Positions 6,040-9,455 of a stretch of DNA of 9,455 bases are shown here, in pieces. Position 1 is the first letter of the stretch, and every line of letters begins with the position of its first letter. The notes under the pieces were generated by a model. That model saw only the letters and a program-made list of their open reading frames with translations. It was not told the origin of the DNA and searched no databases. This stretch comes from Methanoregula sp. Its GTDB lineage: Archaea; Halobacteriota; Methanomicrobia; Methanomicrobiales; Methanospirillaceae. The position numbers and the translations under genes are program-made. Where the stretch lies: contig JAQWDG010000045.1 in the NCBI GenBank assembly GCA_028705545.1, positions 1,475 to 10,929 of the forward strand, in the 5' to 3' direction.

Positions 6040-6244
6040 ATGGACCGGTTGCCCGTGGTCGAGTGGTCGGCCGATCCAGGAAGATTCAACAGGGCGGGAT
6101 ACTTTTTCTTCCTATGAACCGGAGAAGTCCGGCAGGACCAAAACGGGTTGGGATACAAAATACCTTCGGGATGTTTTTTCCCGATTCGATAATCCCGGAG
6201 AAGAACGTATGAAGGAATCCCCGTAAGGAGTGAGAACATTATTT

Positions 6245-6252
6245 AAAAAAAA
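6245..6252 (-). terminator. T-tract terminator of the transporter gene
   Basis: Eight T on the minus strand, followed by AAATAATG, lie about 35 bases after the transporter stop codon. This fits archaeal U-run termination. Confidence 0.55.
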
Positions 6253-6286
6253 GTATTTGTCCGGGTTCTGTACCGGCCAAAGGTTG

Positions 6287-7648
6287 TTAGTCCTCATTTT
6301 CTTCGGGTAGAGCCCACGATGGTTTTTTGAATTTCATAAAGACCAGCGGTGGTACCGCAAGCAGGAATGTCCCGAGCAGCACCGAGCCGATATAGAGTGG
6401 GGCATTCGGGAAGATATCCGGAGGGATCAGACCGACAATAAATGCGAATAGGGCCCCAAGACCGCCAAGACCCCCGACGATCCAGATCCCGGTCATCCCG
6501 CCGGGGATCTTGAACGGCCGTGGCTGATCGGGCTTGCTGTACCGGAGCTTGATCAGGGCAGCAAAGATCAGCACATACATGATACAGAGCAGTTCGACCG
6601 TCATTGCCGACATGATCCAGTATGCCTGGTTGACCGATGGCAAAATGACATACAGGAGAGAGATTGCAGAACCAATGAGTGCCTGGGTGACAAGAATTGC
6701 GACAGGCGATCCATACTTGTTGTGATGGTTGAACATCGGAGGCATATTCCCGTCAAGTGCAACGACGCCGAGACCTTTTGCCGGGCCGATAAGCCAGGCA
6801 GCAAGAAGGATCACCCCGCCAATCGTTACCAGGACTGCCATGGGAGCAACGAGCCACGGGAGATTTACGGTCACAAAGAAGTACTGGATTGCCTGCATAA
6901 CACCGGATGCGAGGCCGAGTTTCGCGGTCGGGATGACAAACGCAATGGCAAGCGTCCCGAGAACCGAACAGAGAAAAATAATGAGAGCCGAAAACGCAAT
7001 CGCTTTAGGATAGTCTTTCTGGGGATTTTTCGTCTCAAGCGCGTGGAACCCGGCCATCTCCATCCCGGCGAACATGAGAATGATCGTGGCGAAAAACGAG
7101 AGTGTTGAGAAGCTTATTTCCGGGATCATTGCACCCGGCGAAAAAGCGGGAAGCGCTGTTGCGGCCCCGGTAATTACCCACCAGACCCCAAAAAAGATGA
7201 TGATGGCGATCGGGACCAGACTCCCCAGGATCACACCGACATTGGAAAATTTTGCGGTTACATCGGGGCCAAAGTAGGCGATAGCCGTAGTGCCCCAGAA
7301 CACGAGCATCATCACGCCGATCATATAAACCGGGTTGTTCGCGAGATCAGGTGTGATCACGAAAGCAAGAGTCGAGGCGATGAAGGCAAGTACCGTCGGG
7401 AACCAGACAAGGTTGTTGGACCAGTCGCAGAAGATCGCGATAAAACCTCCCTTTTCCCCGAACGCCTGTTTGACCCATGCATAGACACCCCCGCCTTCGG
7501 GCCACCCGGTGGCAAGTTCAGCACCGGCAAGGGAGATGGGAATGAGGAACAGGATGGTCCCGATGAGGTACCACCCGATGCTCGACCACCCGAACTCTGC
7601 CATTGAGGGGAAATTCCTGATGCTCAGCACTGCGGCGACGTTGATCAT
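6287..7648 (-). CDS. APC-family amino-acid transporter, GadC (glutamate/GABA antiporter)-like; 5' end irregular
   Basis: This membrane protein probably exchanges or imports amino acids. The 453 residues contain about 11.5 helices of the 12-helix APC/LeuT fold. The visible start lies inside helix 1, whose residues SIRNFPSMAEFGW match the unwound substrate-binding segment. Helices follow near 23-45, 68-98, 105-126, 134-160, 178-202, 216-240, 262-290, 315-335, 342-367, 385-408 and 415-438. The IPISLAGAELATGWPEGGG-VYAWV region and FAGMEMAGFHALETKNPQKDYPKAI are typical of the GadC/YjeM-like branch. No glutamate decarboxylase is in the window, so the substrate is open. ATG 7648 cannot be the natural start: helix-1 residues LGVFALA lie upstream in the same frame, and no in-frame ATG, GTG or TTG exists before a TGA near 7774. 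A good start lies in the next frame at 7734 (separate entry). The gene is therefore frameshifted, recoded, or uses a rare start. Confidence 0.85.
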   Translation of the reverse strand: MINVAAVLSIRNFPSMAEFGWSSIGWYLIGTILFLIPISLAGAELATGWPEGGGVYAWVKQAFGEKGGFIAIFCDWSNNLVWFPTVLAFIASTLAFVITPDLANNPVYMIGVMMLVFWGTTAIAYFGPDVTAKFSNVGVILGSLVPIAIIIFFGVWWVITGAATALPAFSPGAMIPEISFSTLSFFATIILMFAGMEMAGFHALETKNPQKDYPKAIAFSALIIFLCSVLGTLAIAFVIPTAKLGLASGVMQAIQYFFVTVNLPWLVAPMAVLVTIGGVILLAAWLIGPAKGLGVVALDGNMPPMFNHHNKYGSPVAILVTQALIGSAISLLYVILPSVNQAYWIMSAMTVELLCIMYVLIFAALIKLRYSKPDQPRPFKIPGGMTGIWIVGGLGGLGALFAFIVGLIPPDIFPNAPLYIGSVLLGTFLLAVPPLVFMKFKKPSWALPEENED

Positions 7649-7674
7649 CGCAAGGGCAAAGACTCCCAGTATTT

Positions 7675-7734
7675 TTATGCTGACTGGTTTTTTCCTGCCC
7701 GGTTTTTTGTTTTTCCAACAGTGTCTTCGGTCAT
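7675..7734 (-). other. Probable true 5' end of the transporter gene, in the other frame
   Basis: ATG 7734 has AGGAAGG a few bases upstream and encodes MTEDTVGKTKNRAGKNQSA, then stops at TAA 7677-7675. A polar, Lys-rich N-tail is what GadC-like proteins carry before helix 1. The transporter frame is -1 relative to it. Two heptamers A-AAA-AAC, both in the correct zero-frame phase, lie at 7708-7702 and 7693-7687. A -1 shift at the second would give ...NRAGKKPVSIKILGVFALAMINV, a sensible N-terminus running into helix 1. One extra A in either A6 run would have the same effect. Confidence 0.6.
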
Positions 7735-7847
7735 GGATCCTTCCTGATACAGAAAACCCTGTACTCTCCGTTCATACATTCGAGGCCGTGAGTGGCAACG
7801 GTCAGGAATTCTTCGGGGTTTATCAGGGTTATTTTCCTTTTCTGGTT

Positions 7848-8045
7848 TTAAGGTCCTGCACTACATCCTGCACTTTTGCGCGGGTCGTTCTTTGGGTCAG
7901 GGGGAACTTCTTTCACGCCCCATGATGCTTTTTGGATATCTTCCCCGGATATACCATCCCTTGCTTTTTCCTTGTCGGTCTGAATGTTTTCAGCGTCAAA
8001 CCTGGTAACTGACGCGCTGCCGTCCAAAATGGTATTGTCGCTCAT
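7848..8045 (-). CDS. 65-aa hydrophilic hypothetical protein
   Basis: I do not recognise this protein. It is very polar: acidic and basic residues alternate in DAENIQTDKEKARDGISGED, and the C-terminal third is Pro/Lys/Asp-rich (VKEVPPDPKNDPRKSAG). There are no membrane helices and only one cysteine, so it is probably unstructured or a small soluble accessory protein. ATG 8045 has GGGAG upstream, but about 12 bases away, so the start is moderately supported. It lies 113 bases before the transporter start on the same strand and could be cotranscribed with it. It is divergent from the 70-aa gene. It may also be spurious, though its composition is less random than that of other small frames nearby. 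Confidence 0.45.
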   Translation of the reverse strand: MSDNTILDGSASVTRFDAENIQTDKEKARDGISGEDIQKASWGVKEVPPDPKNDPRKSAGCSAGP

Positions 8046-8207
8046 TCTGCTTTCAACTCCCTTGGTCGAAACATTTTTTGGGCCCTGTCAGAGCACCTCT
8101 CATGGAGTGGACCGGCAAATAAGTTTCGTTCATTGTTACAGGCTTTGCTCCAATTTTTGGAAATTGAGAAAAATCTTATCAGTCGTCATAATGATGAAGG
8201 GGATACT

Positions 8208-8420
8208 ATGCCATACCGATGGAAAACAAAGACCGATGTGGATGAAACCATTGTGGTGATTATGAGCGTCCTTGAAAAGAAACCGGACCTCCCGAACTGG
8301 CTGATTGTGACGATAATCGGCTCGATTACCGATTCAGATAAAAAAATGGTCGAGTATTTCTTTGAAGAGGTGGAAAAGCACGTCCCTTCGGCCCTGAAAT
8401 ATTTCGAAGCACGCCAGTAG
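8208..8420 (+). CDS. 70-aa helical hypothetical protein
   Basis: I do not recognise the family. After a basic start (MPYRWKTKTD) the protein has a hydrophobic helix (DETIVVIMSVLEKK), a Pro turn (PDLPNW), a second helix (LIVTIIGSITD) and a long amphipathic helix (DKKMVEYFFEEVEKHVPSALKYFEAR). It is therefore likely a small all-alpha soluble protein. I chose ATG 8208 because AAGGGGAT lies just upstream and the coding character begins there. An upstream in-frame ATG at 8133 would add 25 residues without a ribosome-binding site. A T7 tract follows the stop, so the gene looks like an independent transcription unit, divergent from the 65-aa gene. Confidence 0.7.
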   Translation: MPYRWKTKTDVDETIVVIMSVLEKKPDLPNWLIVTIIGSITDSDKKMVEYFFEEVEKHVPSALKYFEARQ

Positions 8421-8438
8421 CGGATTGGTAATCTGCCC

Positions 8439-8445
8439 TTTTTTT
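8439..8445 (+). terminator. T-tract terminator after the 70-aa gene
   Basis: Seven T preceded by CCC lie about 19 bases after the stop at 8420. Confidence 0.5.
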
Positions 8446-8702
8446 CATGCCTGCCGGCTACTTCTGCATACGGATAGCAATTGAGAACGTTCCTTATGAC
8501 AGATGGTGCAGCACACCTGGACAGGACAGCAGAATTGCCCGTACACGTCATTGGATCCATGACTTTGCGGGAGGATTGTCCCATACGGGGATAATACCCC
8601 ATCATCGCCAGCCCGGGGATGCCAACGCTGGCAGAGGGAAAAAGCCCAGGAAGAGCGTTTACTATAATCTACGCACTGGATTTCTCCAGAACAGAAATTA
8701 TT

Positions 8703-8709
8703 AAAAAAA
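8703..8709 (-). terminator. T-tract terminator of tRNA-Ala
   Basis: Seven T on the minus strand begin 5 bases after the tRNA 3' end at 8715, as expected for an archaeal single-tRNA unit. Confidence 0.6.
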
Positions 8710-8714
8710 CGAAA

Positions 8715-8786
8715 TGGACCCGGCGGGATTTGAACCCGCGGCCTCTACGTTGCGAACGTAGCGATCTACCCCTGATCTACGAGCCC
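8715..8786 (-). tRNA. tRNA-Ala (anticodon CGC)
   Basis: The minus strand folds as a complete 72-base tRNA. The acceptor strand GGGCTCG (8786-8780) pairs with CGGGTCC (8722-8716) and contains the G3-U70 wobble pair that identifies alanine tRNAs. The D arm is GATC-AGGGGTA-GATC. The anticodon stem CTACG/CGTAG holds the 7-base loop TTCGCAA with anticodon CGC, reading GCG codons. The T arm is GCGGG-TTCAAAT-CCCGC. The discriminator is A (8715), and CCA is not encoded, so it must be added by the CCA-adding enzyme. No intron is present. Confidence 0.96.
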
Positions 8787-8825
8787 GCACACAGGTATTG
8801 TGCCGTGTACTTTTTGAGCCGCCGG

Positions 8826-8833
8826 GATATAGT
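8826..8833 (-). promoter_or_regulatory. TATA box of tRNA-Ala
   Basis: The minus strand reads ACTATATC (8833-8826), about 43 bases upstream of the mature tRNA 5' end. Transcription would start near 8804 and leave a short leader for RNase P to remove. Confidence 0.45.
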
Positions 8834-8878
8834 TGTTGGCGTCCCGGGCCGGCAAAGAAAAATTGTTTTGGAGAATTT

Positions 8879-9455
8879 TTAGAGAATGATCTCGATGTCG
8901 AGCTTCTCTGCGAGTTCCTTGTACCGGTTCCTGATCGTAACCTCAGTGACGCCGGCGACCTCTGCAACCTCGCGCTGGGTGCGCCGCTCGCCGCCAAGAA
9001 TCGAGGAGATGTAGATCGCAGCCGCCGCGACACCGGTCGGGCCACGACCGCTCGTGAGTTCCCGCTCGCCGGCCTGCCGGAGGATCTCGACTGCCCGGCT
9101 CTGGACCTCGCCCTTGAGGGTAAGTCCCGAGCAGAACCGGGGCACATAGTCGATCGGTGAGGTCGGGAGGAGCTTTAACCCGAGTTCACGGGAGATGAAC
9201 CGGTAGGTTCTGCCGATCTCTTTTCTTGAGACACGGGACACTTCTGCGATCTCATCGAGCGTCCGCGGGACGCTGCACTGCCGGCAGGCCGCGTAGAGCG
9301 CCGCTGCCGCAACGCCTTCAATGCTCCGGCCGCGGATCAGGTTTTTGTCCACTGCATCACGGTAGACGACGGCGGCGGTCTCACGGACGTTCCGCGGGAG
9401 GCCGAGGGCCGAGGCCATACGGTCGAGCTCGGAGAGTGCGAACGCGAGGTTCCGT
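8879..9455 (-). CDS. tfb: Transcription initiation factor IIB (TFB), C-terminal core, cut by the window edge
   Basis: Archaeal TFB bridges TBP at the TATA box and RNA polymerase. The visible 191 residues run from the window edge (RNLAFALSELDRMASALGLP) to the TAA at 8881-8879. They hold the two cyclin-like repeats. The first includes GRSIEGVAAAALYAACRQ and the DEIAEVSRVSRKEIGRTYRF helix-turn-helix. The second includes GRGPTGVAAAAIYISSILGG and the REVAEVAGVTEVTIRNRYKEL helix-turn-helix that contacts the BRE element. The zinc ribbon and B-reader (about 100-130 residues) should lie outside the window, so the start is not visible; the internal ATG at 9418 is not the start. The gene reads toward the tRNA-Ala gene on the same strand, separated by about 90 bases. 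Many archaea have several TFB copies, and which one this is cannot be told from the fragment. Confidence 0.95.
   Translation of the reverse strand, partial: RNLAFALSELDRMASALGLPRNVRETAAVVYRDAVDKNLIRGRSIEGVAAAALYAACRQCSVPRTLDEIAEVSRVSRKEIGRTYRFISRELGLKLLPTSPIDYVPRFCSGLTLKGEVQSRAVEILRQAGERELTSGRGPTGVAAAAIYISSILGGERRTQREVAEVAGVTEVTIRNRYKELAEKLDIEIIL

Larger units (their letters stand above)
5839..6244. other. Gene-free stretch between kinase promoter and transporter terminator
   Basis: No frame encodes a protein-like sequence with a ribosome-binding site. The stretch contains a short imperfect tandem repeat near 5895-5926 and an 8-bp perfect stem at 6005-6039, both listed separately. Two minus-strand units flank it: the kinase operon starts on its left and the transporter ends on its right. 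A small untranslated RNA is possible but unproven. Confidence 0.4.

Noticed and set aside
6015..6239. Minus-strand small frame after the transporter terminator
   Set aside because: It has no ribosome-binding site, lies beyond the T8 terminator and shows no domain-like sequence.
8447..8704. 85-codon plus-strand frame after the 70-aa gene
   Set aside because: It starts next to the T-tract terminator, has no ribosome-binding site and has random composition.
8701..9147. 148-codon minus-strand frame spanning the TFB gene and tRNA-Ala
   Set aside because: It runs through a complete tRNA and the TFB gene in another frame; its Arg/Ser-rich sequence is an artefact.
1..9455. CRISPR array, insertion sequence, prophage or integration site
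   Set aside because: No regularly spaced repeats, transposase, integrase or target-site duplications were seen; the tRNA shows no adjacent duplicated 3' fragment.

Overview
The window is archaeal, most likely a Euryarchaeote of the Methanomicrobiales type (a Methanoregula-like methanogen). The clearest marker is the gene cut by the right edge, a transcription factor B with two cyclin-like repeats. Other signs are a tRNA-Ala without an encoded CCA end, TATA boxes in place of bacterial -35/-10 promoters, T-tract terminators, and a signalling pair of the PAS-rich HisKA_2 kinase type common in methanogens. The genus is inference; the domain is well supported.

Left part (1-2294): mostly small genes in loose, intergenic-rich DNA. 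There is a 60-aa hypothetical protein (+), a convergent 81-aa winged-helix regulator (-), a 75-aa cysteine-rich protein (-) with a palindrome in its promoter, and a 104-aa Hsp20/alpha-crystallin protein (-). Gaps of about 380 and 575 bases hold no convincing gene, only hairpins and T-tract terminators.

Middle (2295-5815): a two-gene signalling operon on the minus strand. A soluble 660-aa PAS-PAS-PAS-HisKA_2-HATPase kinase is followed 6 bases later by a 448-aa response regulator. The regulator joins a receiver to an unassigned alpha/beta domain (MEDS/DUF835-like at best) and a C-terminal PadR-type winged helix, so the pair probably turns a cytoplasmic signal directly into a transcriptional response.

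Right part (6287-8420): a GadC-like APC amino-acid transporter (-), a 65-aa hydrophilic protein (-) and a divergent 70-aa helical protein (+). The transporter is odd. Its frame has no usable start before transmembrane helix 1, while a well-placed ATG lies just upstream in the neighbouring frame. That frame crosses two A-AAA-AAC heptamers, exactly phased for -1 slippage. The kinase has a similar 5' problem, with better ribosome-binding sites in front of short out-of-frame ORFs among homopolymer runs. Either these are homopolymer-length errors or mutations, or the starts are recoded. End (8703-9455): tRNA-Ala(CGC) and the partial TFB gene, both minus.
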